Of a stretch of DNA of 64,000 nucleotides, positions 11,320 to 22,532 are shown one piece after another (position 1 is the first letter of the stretch; every line of letters begins with the position of its first letter). Source of the DNA: Undaria pinnatifida (lineage: Eukaryota > Sar > Phaeophyceae > Laminariales > Alariaceae). Both the position numbers and the translations under genes were made by a program. The DNA is taken from contig JABAKD010000008.1 in the NCBI GenBank assembly GCA_012845835.1, positions 3,585,651-3,649,650 of the forward strand. The letters run 5' to 3'. The notes under the pieces were generated by a model. It made no database searches. It saw nothing but the letters and a program-made list of their open reading frames with translations, and was not told where the DNA came from.

Positions 11320-12720
11320 TGGTGACCAAAAACAGTTTTCCGTGGGTGACAGCTCTATCCCTCTTGAAAAATTGAGAAGTACAATGCTCCTTTAACAGAT
11401 AGCGGTCAGGCGTATCGGGAGTGTTTGACTTTCATGTTGCTGTTGCTCAGTTTAGTTGAGGCTGATTATTCACGGGTATGGACTACGCTTCAGCAGAGCC
11501 CCTAACCTACAGCAGTGCTGGGGTTGTGAGATGGAGTTGCTGAGTGTTGGCGTACAGTAGGCTCGCTCGATTTTATCGAGATATCGCCTGTAAAACTAGA
11601 CGAAGGTGAGATGACACGGTCGTTTTACGGTGCTCGGTGGGTGCCACTAGTCGTATTACAGCAGTTAGATTACAGCAGTAGCAGTAGTTGTTTTACGCAG
11701 GACCCTCTTCGATGCACGCGGTACCCAAACGAACCGTATACCACTCACTTTTCAACGAAGCACTTCTTCGTTGCTGGATTCTCGTCGTACTCGTCGACTT
11801 GATGGAGAAGCTCCCCAACAAGCAGCAGATGCAGCAGATTTTCTTGACTCTCTCCTCCAGTAGTGGTGACGATGATCGTGAACCGATGTGCCAGCTGCTT
11901 GACGCGTTGACGCGAGACGAGGCTCATAACCTATTAATTATTTGGTGGCGGTGCGTAGCGTGTGTCAGTCCGTAGCTGGTATACGCTTACGTAGGCTCGC
12001 TTGCGGATGACCCGATCAGGACACAGCCTATATCATTTGTAAAGGCTTACGTAGACTCACGGTCAAGTGTGCCTGTAGGAGAGCTTCAAAGAAGAGAAAA
12101 TGGTTGGCGACCCCGGGCCGATATGTTGATTGAAGATTAATTTGTTCAGCAGATGAGAGCTGACGGTGAGCAAAGAGGAGTGAGCACATGTGGGCGGTGC
12201 GCCTGTGCGTCGCTCGTAGCTCAAAAACAAGGACCCTCAAAATCCGTTGCAAACACAAAGAAAAGGACCCTTGAGATGGACCCTCGAACAACCGTACTAA
12301 CCGATAATTCCAGGGTACGGAAAAAACAAAAACAAGCTATGACCCCAACAAGCAAAAGGCCCCAATACGAGATTCTACAGCATTGTTGTTTAATAACTCG
12401 TATCTCAAGGTATGTGATCATATGACCCTACGTAGTCTATCTTCTTGAATTCAGCTACAATTCGTATCTCAAATATCTTGCTACCGGTTTCAAGAGGGAT
12501 ACCAAAGACTGTCCCTCTCAACGTGTACCAGTACCTACTACATATATATACCAGGTATCTGGATATGATTAGCCTGTAAACTGCTGTGTATCATGTATCC
12601 AAGATATTTCTGCTGAGACTTGTGCCTGCTACGTACTGCATCAATAAACGACAACTACTAGACTGCAAAATGTCTGTCGTACGAGCAACTCGCAATGTAT
12701 ACCAGATGACGTTAAGTGTT
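11320..12720. other. No supported gene
   Basis: No domain or spliced frame was recognised. This is where the 5' LTR of the copia element would be expected, but I could not find a second LTR to confirm one. Confidence 0.4.
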
Positions 12721-12721
12721 A

Positions 12722-13033
12722 TCAAGTAACGACAATTATGGTTACTGACAAGTACTCATCTCTAATAGAGACCCCAAGAATGTGTAGGTGTCTTAAGGAT
12801 ACATTCACAAAACCAAAAGTGTCGCCACTGAACCATGAACCACTGACCTTTGTAGCGACGTACATCTCTGAAAGGAGGTGCTTGATGCCCCGAGAAGAAA
12901 GCGGCGGAAAGTGTGTCGTGTTGGACGTGAGCAGCCCCACCAGCTCCTGCCATGTCGAACCAGACGAGAAGAAGCTGAACGGCAAAAACTTCTCGATCAC
13001 CATCTTGGCAGCATTAAGCTCGCGAACTCTGAA
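12722..13033 (-). CDS. Exon-like fragment, possible hAT transposase
   Basis: A strong acceptor (long T run then CAG) near 13033 opens a frame beginning VRELNAAKMVIEKFLPFSFF and continuing SGSTWQELVGLL...FPPLSSRGIKHLLSEMY. In hAT transposases, a segment with a helix, PFS(L/F)V-like residues, a 'LL..L...' stretch and a PSR.ti..ll motif occurs downstream of the BED finger, and this fragment resembles it. A possible donor (AAG followed by GTCAGT) lies after YVATK. No BED finger or catalytic residues were found nearby. It could be part of a domesticated transposase or an unrelated host exon. Confidence 0.3.
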   Translation of the reverse strand, partial: FRVRELNAAKMVIEKFLPFSFFSSGSTWQELVGLLTSNTTHFPPLSSRGIKHLLSEMYVATKVSGSWFSGDTFGFVNVSLRHLHILGVSIRDEYLSVTIIVVT

Positions 13034-13672
13034 AAAAAATGCACAAACAAACACAGAGCAGCAGCGATTGGAAGGTAGGTGTTGGGGGTAGGTAATATGA
13101 GCAACCAACGAGCGCGTGAGAGACCAGATACCAATTGCCTCCTTTCCCTTCACTACCCACACCAGGGCAGCGCGACAAAAAGGCAAAACGACATCGCAGT
13201 TCTACAAAGTCGCGCAAAACATACCGGTGGGCAGAGATTCCTCGACGAATTTGCAACACGTGATATTTTTCAATCTTTTTTCACTTGGTTTTGGTATACC
13301 CCCCCCCTTATCTGGGTTTTAGAAATGGATGGCGAGCTGTCGATATTATATTGTTATATATTTTAGTACGTCCTTGCCCGGACCCGTCTGATATGTGTTC
13401 GAGAACAAATTTGCCATTTGACATCACACACACCTGTTGTTCGTGCCAGCAAAGGAGTTCTCGCTCGCCTCGAAGCTCCACTGGATGTTCCCTTTCGCTT
13501 GCTTTTGCTTTCCAGCCTTCACAGCGCCAGCCACTCCGCGCAGCCTGTGTTTGCTCTTGTGGTGGTTGTTCACGTTGCTGCGATCGCCCTTTTCAGGGAA
13601 CCGTCGTCTTGTTTTTGCGGCGCGCGGGGTCCGCCGTGTGGTCCTCTTCAGCTAACGGGACGACGTAGACTC

Positions 13673-13996
13673 CTAGCGAGTACATAAACGACCGCTCGCC
13701 GGACCTTCTCTCCTGTAGCCGCCCGGCACCTTGAAGTCATCGCCAGCTTGAACGATGTCCGCGGGCAATACATACACCTCTCCTTCCATGTTGTACACGA
13801 GCGCCGGTGTAATTGCAAGCACGGCTTTATTGTCATCCACCTCGATTACCTCGGGCTGGCTCCCGGCTGCTGGTGGAGTAGACGAACTGCCGCCACCCGT
13901 CTGACGGAGGGGGGGTAGATGAACTGCCGCCACCCCTGTCAGGCGGGGATCCTCGCGGATCCGCCGCATCCATATATTCCCTCTCCGCGGGTGCAC
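13673..13996 (-). CDS. Unrecognised exon-like ORF
   Basis: A 107-codon minus-strand frame contains a Ser/Pro-rich stretch followed by a more ordered part (EVIEVDDNKAVLAITPALVY, then EGEVYVLPADIVQAGDDFKV). It lies about 640 bp upstream of the exon-like hAT fragment, on the same strand, and could be an upstream exon of the same gene. I recognise no domain. Confidence 0.25.
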   Translation of the reverse strand: MHPRRGNIWMRRIREDPRLTGVAAVHLPPLRQTGGGSSSTPPAAGSQPEVIEVDDNKAVLAITPALVYNMEGEVYVLPADIVQAGDDFKVPGGYRREGPASGRLCTR

Positions 13997-14219
13997 AGAT
14001 GCAATTTATAGATTGCGTGTTTGTGTTCTTTGGTTTTGTGTCTGAGCTGCGGGTTGTTGTGAACGAGTGGGTGTGTTTGTGTGTTGGTGGGGGGGGTGGG
14101 TCTGTGATATTTCGTGTTGGGGGGGGGTGGCGTCAGCGTGACGGAAGAGACGTGACGTCAGAATGCGTAACACGACACATGCAGTCAGAACGCGCTCGAC
14201 CCCAATTTGCAAAATTTAC

Positions 14220-14960
14220 AATTTGTACCGGCCACTCCGGGTATTGTTACAAACGTATACCCGTACCCGGGGTATCGTGCCACAATCTTACAGAACTCAT
14301 AGAAATTCCGGGTAAGGGTACGGGGTTATTACAGAACTTCCAGAAGTTCCGGGTACGGGTGCGGAAGTCTTACAGAACTTCCAGAAGTTCCGAGTATTAT
14401 AAAAATGAAAATACACTCCAGCTGTGAGATCGAATATTTTGTCGAAACTCATCTTTGCAAGCTGTGTGTGATACTCCGATCGCGCGTATTACGGGTTGTG
14501 TGTTCTCATTAAGGATATAGGTCGGCGACTCCCCTTGCAACTACAGTGTAGCTGTCAGGGTCAACAGGGTGATGCTAGTCAGTCTGTGCGCGGAAACTAT
14601 AAAACCCGTTTTTGAGGGGGACAAAATCTGACAGCTGTGGAAGGAAATGCATCAGTTTATCAAGTGAGTCCTGTAAGTCAAATAACCGGTGAGGGGAGGG
14701 CGGAGTTTTTGAGAACGTGGGGGCCTGGTTCAATTTAAGTTCCGAGTATATTGTAGCACGGGTGTACAGTACTCACAGAAGATCCGAGCGGGTATAAAAA
14801 GCTGTACCCGTACTCCGGGTATTGTGCGCTCGGGCGTACAGAACTTCCAGAACTTTCGGGTACGGGTATGAATGTCCTACAGAACTTATAGAAGTTCTTT
14901 GTAGGGTAGTACCCGGGGTAAATACCCCGGGTACGGTTTGTGAGTACCCTGCAGAACGCA
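14220..14960 (+). repeat. Short tandem array interrupted by an R1 element
   Basis: Degenerate units built around ACAGAACTTCCAGAAGTTCC followed by GGGTACGGGT recur at 14220-14397 and again at 14750-14960. The two parts are separated by one R1 insertion (14398-14736), so they were probably one array before insertion. Confidence 0.6.
14398..14736 (+). mobile_element. R1 element with 13-bp target site duplication
   Basis: This 339-bp element is flanked by the exact direct repeat AAGTTCCGAGTAT at 14385-14397 and 14737-14749. Its 5' part (AAAATACACTCCAGCTGTGA) and internal landmarks (GTCGGCGACTCCCCTTGCAA; GGAAGGAAATGCATCAGTTT) recur many times between 27 and 38 kb. It encodes no protein. A 13-bp duplication is longer than most cut-and-paste transposons make and fits a non-autonomous retroposon, but there is no A-rich tail and no convincing RNA polymerase III box. 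Confidence 0.7.
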
Positions 14961-14987
14961 ACCTTGATTTTATTAGCAATTCATTAC

Positions 14988-15050
14988 AGGGGTTCCGCAT
15001 GGGTGCCGGCATTCGCCAGGACCCATGCTCCGGGTAGGGCAGGGCAGCAC
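14988..15050 (+). repeat. Short dispersed repeat, copy 1
   Basis: The segment TTCCGCATGGGTGCCGGCAT through GTAGGGCAGGGCAGCAC reappears, with a short deletion, in reverse complement at about 19393-19445. Nothing else is recognised between 14960 and 15750. Confidence 0.55.
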
Positions 15051-15757
15051 TTCGACTTGTTCGATTCAATATTGGATAGAGAGCAAAAACCGTTACCACA
15101 CAAAACACAATCTACGCGTGTAGAACGCAAAGTAATGCCAAGAGATTGATATAGACTAACAGTGGACTACTTTCTTCTTCTGTCGTTTCCTCCGTTTCTC
15201 CGTTTCTTGCGTGAATCCGATTCCGAGCTTCATCATATATATTTCGATCGGATAAATCCGAGCCCACGCAGACTGACCCTCTAGTCTGGCCACGAAGAGA
15301 CATTTCGAGTGTGTTTGTTGACGTTTCGACCCAACCAAGCATCCAAGGCCAGCAGAGGGATGGTCATATGTTTGCTGCATGTTCTCTACGTAGCAAGTAA
15401 CAGGCGCGCACTGGGCCAGCTTCTGCTACATGCATGATACCATAATATCTAGATCCGAGGCTCGCAGACCGACTGTGTCTCTGCGTGTATAGTGATCGTG
15501 GAGGGACTTGCTGACGGCATTCTAGGCGTGAAACATAGTGTCGCTGCCTTCGTATTTCAATTCCTCGAATGCTAGTATAATAATGCTGCTACTTGTTGCT
15601 GTCGGACACTCTCGTCTGGTCGATGGAACATTAGTAGTACGCGATAGCACTGAACTAAGAATTTGGTAGTTAAGAATTTCAGGCTCGATGTTTGATACGA
15701 AAAAAAACGTATAATACCTGGTATGGCCTTGTTGGCTGAGTGCCGGCCGCTCATTGT

Positions 15758-16705
15758 GTTGGTTTATGCGTTGGTTTATGCCTGCGCACAAGTCTGATGT
15801 ATGATGTGTATGACTGCATAGAGTCTACGGAGATGGTAGAGTAGAACTATTGATATGAATGGCGGTCCCAATCTTCGACATGTTCGAGTTGAGCCACCTT
15901 TGGCGCAGTGTACTAGTACTACTGCTGTCACTCAGTTGACTATTTTGTTATCTTCGGGTGTGCATGTTCAGAGTGGCCTCCGGGACTCCGGTACTTTAAT
16001 ATATATATTCTACCTCCTTATCTTCTCCTCCGCCTGATGGTCCCTCGTCGGGTACCGAGAGCAATCTCCCCGTGAGCCACCCTACGCCGGGCATACAGAT
16101 TGTCGATTACGTTGGCCGTAGATAGTACATTAAGTAACCGTCATCTGGGGACGATAGGGTCCATTATCAGAATCAGAATCCGTTCACATATATATACACA
16201 ACTCTGTTTAACCATCCACGTACACGGGTGGTAGACGCATGGCTGGCTCACTGACGGAAACAGAAGTCACGAAATCCGGAGAGCCATCGGGCTGGGAAGA
16301 GAGAAAAAGTAGGAAATATGCATTAAAGTACTGAAAATATGGAAGTAAAGGAAGTAAGTGCCACTCAGAGGCTTTTCCCACTCCCACACGACGTACGTGG
16401 TGACCCTAATCATGGGATTAGGGACCGCGTATTTATTTTATTATATCCGTTCGGGAAACCATAGGTTCCCCCGCATCTCCGAAGATGCTACCATCACATA
16501 CACCAACATACCATATAGTAAATCAGACTTGTGCATAGGCATAAACCAACATTCCCCCTGCCTGCGTGCACGTCATGATCACGATCAACTCGAACATATC
16601 GAAGATTGAGACCATATCAATAGTTCTACTCTACCATCTCTGTAGATTCTATGCAGTCATACATATCATACATCAGACTCGTGCACAGACATAAACCAAC
16701 ATTCC
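15758..16705. repeat. Inverted repeat pair, ~130-bp arms
   Basis: Sequence at 15758-15892 (landmark GAGATGGTAGAGTAGAACTA) is repeated in reverse complement at 16577-16705. The arms are about 85-90 percent alike by eye and enclose about 680 bp without a recognisable gene. A short direct copy of part of the arm also occurs at 16510-16570. It may be a decayed non-autonomous transposon; no target duplication was found. Confidence 0.55.
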
Positions 16706-17199
16706 CCCTGTTTGTGTGCACGTCATGGTAGCGTTCATCCAAAGCGCACCATACGGAACCTTGCTTATTCCAACAAGGTACATGCCTCAAATATCCAATA
16801 TCAATTTCAAACCAATACTGCCTCTGCTCCAAAAACCCGAATATTGATACCCAACGCCGTAGCTAGCGGAATTGAACCGCAGTAATCGTAACGGAAATCG
16901 CTAATAAGAATATGGGCGATCAAGAGTACAGTGGGATTAATCCGCGTAAAACCAGAACGATAAAGGTTCGATTGTGATTCAATAAATCAAGCCTAAAATA
17001 ACCCCAAAACCAAACAATATTGTTCCCCCGAATAGGTATAATTCCAAATCTCTTCGATCAAGCAAAATTCTGGTGGCATTATACATACTTTCGTTTCAAC
17101 ATGCCCCAGGCAAAATGAAAAATAGGATAAATGTTAGTATCAACGCAGACCCGAATTCGATCGTCGGACATTGATACGAGCACATAGTGAATCCTACAA

Positions 17200-17745
17200 C
17201 TCCGACAGTCCGGGAACGAACACGGATATATCACCAGGATTGATACCTCCCCGCACAGCAGTGTGGAAATCCCCAATGACACCGACCGCCCGATCTCTAA
17301 TTGGCTGGGGTTCGTATATTATAGAGCCAGCTCCACCCGGGGACGATAGGTTCCCATTTCCGGTCCATGGGTCATTCCACATATCTAAACATTAGACAAA
17401 CGGGGGGAAGAAAATCGAGTTCTCTCGAGTCGACACCGCCCCCCACGGTGTGGAAACCCCAACTCCATTGGCTAGAATCGCTGATTGGTTCGAGCTCCAC
17501 AGCGGCCCCCCAGCCTACGAAGTAGTAGGAGGATTATAGAAGCTTGCCAACCAATGGGGGGCAGTTCCGTCTCACACGGGGGAGATAGGGCCCCATCCCC
17601 GGTTCAGAAATCCTCCGAATCTTGACAGCTCCAACAACGCGGGAACAATAACGATGACCTCCCGGGGTCGATATACCTCCCCGCACGGCGTGTTAACCCC
17701 GACTCCATTGGCTTATTTCTCGTGATTGGCTGGTAGGCTTTGACC
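17200..17745. repeat. Degenerate ~220-bp tandem repeats
   Basis: Three related blocks near 17200-17310, 17425-17490 and 17640-17740 share a CACGG/CAGCAGTGTGGAAA.CCC segment, a CTCCATTGGCT segment and a GATTGGCTGG-type segment. No gene is seen between 16.8 and 18.2 kb. Confidence 0.4.
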
Positions 17746-18197
17746 CAATAAGCTCACAGTTATTTCGATCGACTCTGGTTTTCTCGCACACTTCTCGCAT
17801 ATTGCGTTTGGTGCTACTGCAGTGGAGTGCCCTCATCAACTGAAACCAAGCAACAGACAGACACACATCTTGCCCGGGCTCGAGAGCAGGGGCGCCGATC
17901 TGTCAAAGGGCTCTTCCAGCCGTTGCGGTCGTTCGTTATTGGTGGTGCCGCGCAGTAGACTTCATACGTGCAGCGGTTGGTTGCGAATGTGCTGTTGGGC
18001 TGTCATGTGCTGTGTGCGTGCTGGCCATGTGGCTGAAGGTGTGGCTGCAAGACGACACATACATGATACGTTCAGAAGAACGCGTGCTATACCAGTAGTA
18101 GATCGCTCTAATAATTCGGCTTTTTATATTATTGCGTTTGGTGCTGTTGGAGTGTTCATCATTTTGAGCGTGCTTGGTCTGCAATGGGCTCAAACCT

Positions 18198-18545
18198 GAT
18201 CTGTCATACGGATTAAGTTGTTTTGTGGCCTACCTTCCACAGAGTCGGCGGCTGTTAGTGATAGTGGTACGATTTCATACCGGTCTAGGATTATTTTTCT
18301 ATATCCCCTTCAGGGCTCCTCTCTCAGTGAGTTTTTCGTACATTGTGCAAGTATGCCCGGAGGACCCATCGTGTATCTCACGCCGAGTCCGAGAGCTGTT
18401 TCGTGACTATGGTACAATCAAATACTCATCTCAGATTCTGTCGTACGGATTAAGTTGTTTTGGGGCCTACCTTCCACAGAGTCGGGGGCTGTTAGTGGTA
18501 GTGGTACGATTTCATACCGTTCTAGGATTATTTTGTTTGTCTTGT
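18198..18545. repeat. Tandem duplication, ~240-bp period
   Basis: Sequence at 18198-18300 (CGGATTAAGTTGTTTTGTGG, then CCTACCTTCCACAGAGTCGG) is repeated at 18437-18540 with few substitutions. No supported coding frame spans it. Confidence 0.65.
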
Positions 18546-19154
18546 GTGAGGCTTGATTGTCCCCCCCTTTTCCGTTTTGCTTGCCATTTCTCTGGTGTAA
18601 GTTCTCTGCGTTGAAAGTACCAATTGGATCGAGGGCATTTCTATATCCCCTTTATTATTTATTGGATCGAGGGCATTCTATGTCCCCCTTAGCGCCCCTC
18701 TCTAAGTCTGCATAATTCGTTTTTAATTTTTGTATATCTTCACCAGTGTATGTGCCGCGTACATTGAAGTAGCTAATTGAGGGCATGCAGTTTCGTCTTT
18801 TTTAGTTCTTTTCTGTGAGTGAGTTCTTCGTATATTTTGGAAACAAACCTATGGTTAAGTTCTTCGTCTACTACTGTGGGAGTGTGGGAGTAAACACCGA
18901 GAGGTTTTCCAAGGCACACTCAACGGCGCCTTCCTTTTTCTCTTCCGTAAATTAAACATTTTCAACCATTCATTCCGTCCGATACCATTTTTATTGATGA
19001 CGTCTCCTCTTTCCTTTCGCCTCGAAGCCTCGAAGCGAAGCAGGTCCTCAAATTCTCCTTTCAGCATTTCTGGCCTACTTTTACTTGGCGGCGGTTTTAA
19101 TAACAGTGTTTCGCCTATGCTTGCTTCCTTCGTTTATATGTTTTCCTTCCATCA

Positions 19155-19350
19155 AAGTAAACCTTTAGAACCTCATGTTCGTATGAAACTCTTGGCATTA
19201 CTTTAAGCTTGAATTTCTTTATTTTTACAACTTATTTCGTCGAGTGCTACCCTTCCTCACCCAAAGAATGGGCGCCATGGAATGTCAAATTATGATATTT
19301 AGAACCTCATATTCGTATTATACTCTCGGCATTACTTTAAACTTCCAATA
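19155..19350. repeat. Tandem duplication, ~130-bp period
   Basis: A segment reading TTTAGAACCTCATGTTCGTA and continuing to GGCATTACTTTAA occurs at 19158-19205 and again at 19288-19335. No gene is recognised around it. Confidence 0.5.
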
Positions 19351-19974
19351 ATGTCGAATCGAACAGTTACAACTTTTACCCTTTTCCTCGTCCGAGTGCC
19401 GCCCTGCCCTACCATGCCGGCGCCCATGCGGAGCCCTTGTATTTTAGAGTATAAAAATATTTCAAGGACGTCAGCCGTGAGTTCGACGAAATTTGTGCAG
19501 AAGATCCCATTTTTTTATGATACTGCTATATTGTCGATTGCTGTGGCGCACAGGAGATATTGTCAAGAAGATCCCTATTACTCCGTATCACCGGCTTATT
19601 TCTGGCGAACACGAGATGACACTTTCGAGAAGATCCCTACATTTTATTATACTGTCATAAACTAATTGCTGGCGCACACGACGTATTGACTGGGAACAAC
19701 AACAACAGTCAGTAGCCAGCGCAATTCTTGCAACCACACAACCTTGAGAATCACACCTTCGTTTAGAATGGCATCCACGTTTCGTTTGTGGGGATAAATA
19801 TACATGGAAATAGTGTGCGATATTTATTATGCGGTCCTGAAAGATGGATCGTTGATCGTGGACCAATGTACAGGATACGGAACGACTCTTTGGAGCGGCG
19901 ACGAAAAAGACAAAACATTGTTTGTCGTACTGCGATTTTAAAAGCGACTCCGTTCGTTGCGCTTAGTTCTATTT

Positions 19975-20167
19975 TTATGGTCTGGCCTGTTTTGTCGTGT
20001 TCTCGTACCCGGTACGCTAGCATTACACTTGCTTTATACTTTGATTAATTGCGATTGTTTAGTTTACTGTCTCACAGTCTGTGACCACATAACATAATAA
20101 GTTGTATCTCTCTAGGATGAAGAATCGGCACGGACACTGGGTGCAATGATGTCGTTGGGTAGGGGAC
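19975..20167 (+). repeat. Dispersed repeat R2, copy 1
   Basis: About 190 bp (landmarks TTCTCGTACCCGGTACGCTA and GATGTCGTTGGGTA) recurs in the same orientation at 28985-29205. It is non-coding, probably a fragment of a transposable element. Confidence 0.65.
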
Positions 20168-20649
20168 GGCCCCCCTCGAGGACAAATGAACGCTCGAACA
20201 AAGGCATTTAACCGTGAAATCCGATATCGAAAAGCAACGACACAGCAGTCGTACGACAATAGGCTAAACGCTTCGAGGTGTGACCATGAAAAAAGTGTGG
20301 TGGGGACGAAATAAGAAGCCAATTTGGAAATGATGCCAACTTGGAAATAAACATTTTCCCATATATATGTTTTTTTCGTTCAAGCTCTGCATATATATAC
20401 CAAGATCCAAGAATAGCTCGGGCGTATACCGCCCGAAATACAAAAAATTGCGCACTTCTCGCTTGTCTCGCTCAGCCCACGTACCTGATCCCGGCCAGGT
20501 GCGGAACGGATACGGCAGGGCGAGGGGCGTTTGAGCCGCCCCCCGAAGACGGCGCTCGAACCAAGCGATTGGACCGAGAAAGTCCAGTTCCGAGAATCGC
20601 ATACTGAGGCCGAGACCAAAACAACTCCTGACCGAATAAAAAAAAATGA

Positions 20650-20651
20650 TC

Positions 20652-20685
<34 letters not shown>

Positions 20686-20687
20686 TT
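20650..20687. repeat. TA microsatellite
   Basis: An almost perfect (TA)n tract of about 38 bp. Apart from R2 and this tract, 19.4-22.2 kb shows nothing I can name. Confidence 0.9.
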
Positions 20688-22242
20688 ATACTCACCACCA
20701 GGTAACATATTTCCAAATCCGACCAACACTCGTAGACGCGGTGCGTCTAATTTTATTCAAACCAAAAAATTGGATTTTATAACTAATTTTCAAGGACGTC
20801 AGCCGTGAGTTTGACGAATTTCAGGTCAATACTCATTTGTTCAATGTTTTCACCTGTTCTTGATCATATGATGTGTTTTGAATTTCACCAAATAAAAGTA
20901 TGTTATCAATTATTAATGATACACAATTACCCTCTGTTGGAAGCCCCGTCGATGCGTCATCACCATTCCCTGGTAAAACAGCAATAATAGTTCGAGACAC
21001 ACACTCAGCATAAACATACCTTGCCAACTACAATAAAAAACGGCAATCATTTAACAAGCAACAGAAACCAGATTGCAAAACAAATATCCTCGCAAACGTG
21101 GTTTCGCCAGCGCAACCGGGAGTTTGCGGCTTTTGTCAGGTCTTACACAGTCAGCCGGGGTGAACAGCACACTCATGATTATTGTTGAAAGAACTTGTGT
21201 TACATTATCAGCGAGAGAGAGTAAGAAGAGAGTGAAGACGTTCTTCGGTCGTCGAGACGTCGGTTCGCCACAGCAGTAACACCAAATATATATACATATA
21301 TCCTGGGGGAAGCATGCGTTCCACCTACTATTGATAGTGATTCCGACGCACAAGACTGTGCGACACCACACGACCATACTCCGAGCATACTCAACAACAG
21401 TGCTGACACCTTCTATGTTTTCGCCCTCGCCAATATCCTCAAAACGTAACCTGCAAACATAGTCTACATAGCTCCACAAACTAAAATTATGTACTGCACA
21501 ACGCAGAATTGCGTTTGCTATGTTCAGGACCCGGTTTGCTTAGGTTTACCACACTGAAATGTAAATATAAGGATCGTCGGGGGTGCGAATATAGATCACC
21601 ACCTTTACGCCCAGAGCGGCACCTGGTACTTGTCTGTCACGAGTCATCCCACGCAAGCGGTCCTAACACGAGGAGCTAGCTCAACATATATCACCGTCAT
21701 CACCCGAGACACAACGTCGAAGACGTTCGTTTGCGCAACCCGACCAACATTTCCATTCGCTAGTCCTGAAACAAATACCAGCTATACTCGTAAAAGTATC
21801 CGACTAACCCGTAGTTCCACACTTGATGACCTCAAACGGCCACAAAAAACATTAACCAAAAAAGTGCAACCGTACCGTGGGATGACTCTTATACAACGTA
21901 CATTACAGCTTGTCGCCATCGAAATCTTAAACTGAAGGATCCGTCACGCAAACGAAAGGCAAGTTACGCTAAAATAGGTACCTGGTACGTTTCAGGGGAA
22001 GGCGGGCAGTGCAGGGCATCAAACTTGATGTACCGATGCTACCGATGTACGCGTTCAACATCGCTCAAGCAGCCACAAACGGTAGACTAAAATTTTGCGC
22101 GGACCACTTCTTCATACTCCCCATCCAGCCCGCCGCTGCCCTCTTATCACACCCACACGCTTACAACACATCAGAGTCTTCCTTTAAACCCTATTAGCAC
22201 CCACATGTTTGGGGACGAACTATTCGGAATTTGTGTGGAGTT

Positions 22243-22446
22243 TTTGCAGGGATTTTTAACGCGTCGGGTCACTTCTCGCGGGTCGGGTCGGGTCGGGCCG
22301 AGGTAAACCGACCCGACCCGTGATATTTGAAAACTCGTGACCCGACCGGACCGGACTCGAAACGTTTCCAATACCTCCTGACCCAACCCGACTCGATCCG
22401 TGATACATACCCGCGGATCGGGTCACGACTCGTGAAAACCCGTGCA
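22243..22446. mobile_element. Possible hAT-like MITE rich in ACCCG motifs
   Basis: A ~200-bp block begins CAGGGATTTTTAACGCGTCG and ends in an approximate inverted copy (reverse complement CACGGGTTTTCACGAGTCG). It is filled with CGGGTCGGGT / ACCCGACCCG motifs in both orientations. Many short subterminal repeats and a CAGGG-type end suit small hAT-like elements. I see no exact 8-bp target duplication, so the ends are uncertain. It lies within 90 bp downstream of the ZIP stop codon, so it may be in the 3' UTR. Confidence 0.35.
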
Positions 22447-22532
22447 TTTTTTTTCCATCGATCAACTGGTTGACTGCGCAACACCCCGTAGTCCTAAAAC
22501 GGCGGTTGAAAGTAAGACCACCAACTCGGTTA

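Larger units (their letters stand above)
8690..11320 (-). mobile_element. Truncated Ty1/copia element (gag-PR-IN)
   Basis: On the minus strand the order is gag, protease, integrase, the classic Ty1/copia order. The reverse transcriptase and RNase H expected after integrase are missing. Sequence switches near 8690-8760 to the RNase H region of gypsy element A in the same orientation. I could not identify LTRs or a primer binding site upstream of gag. Confidence 0.85.

Noticed and set aside
8690-11320. Complete, potentially active copia element
   Set aside because: RT and RNase H are absent, the protease motif is DRGA, frameshifts break gag and integrase, and no LTR pair was found.
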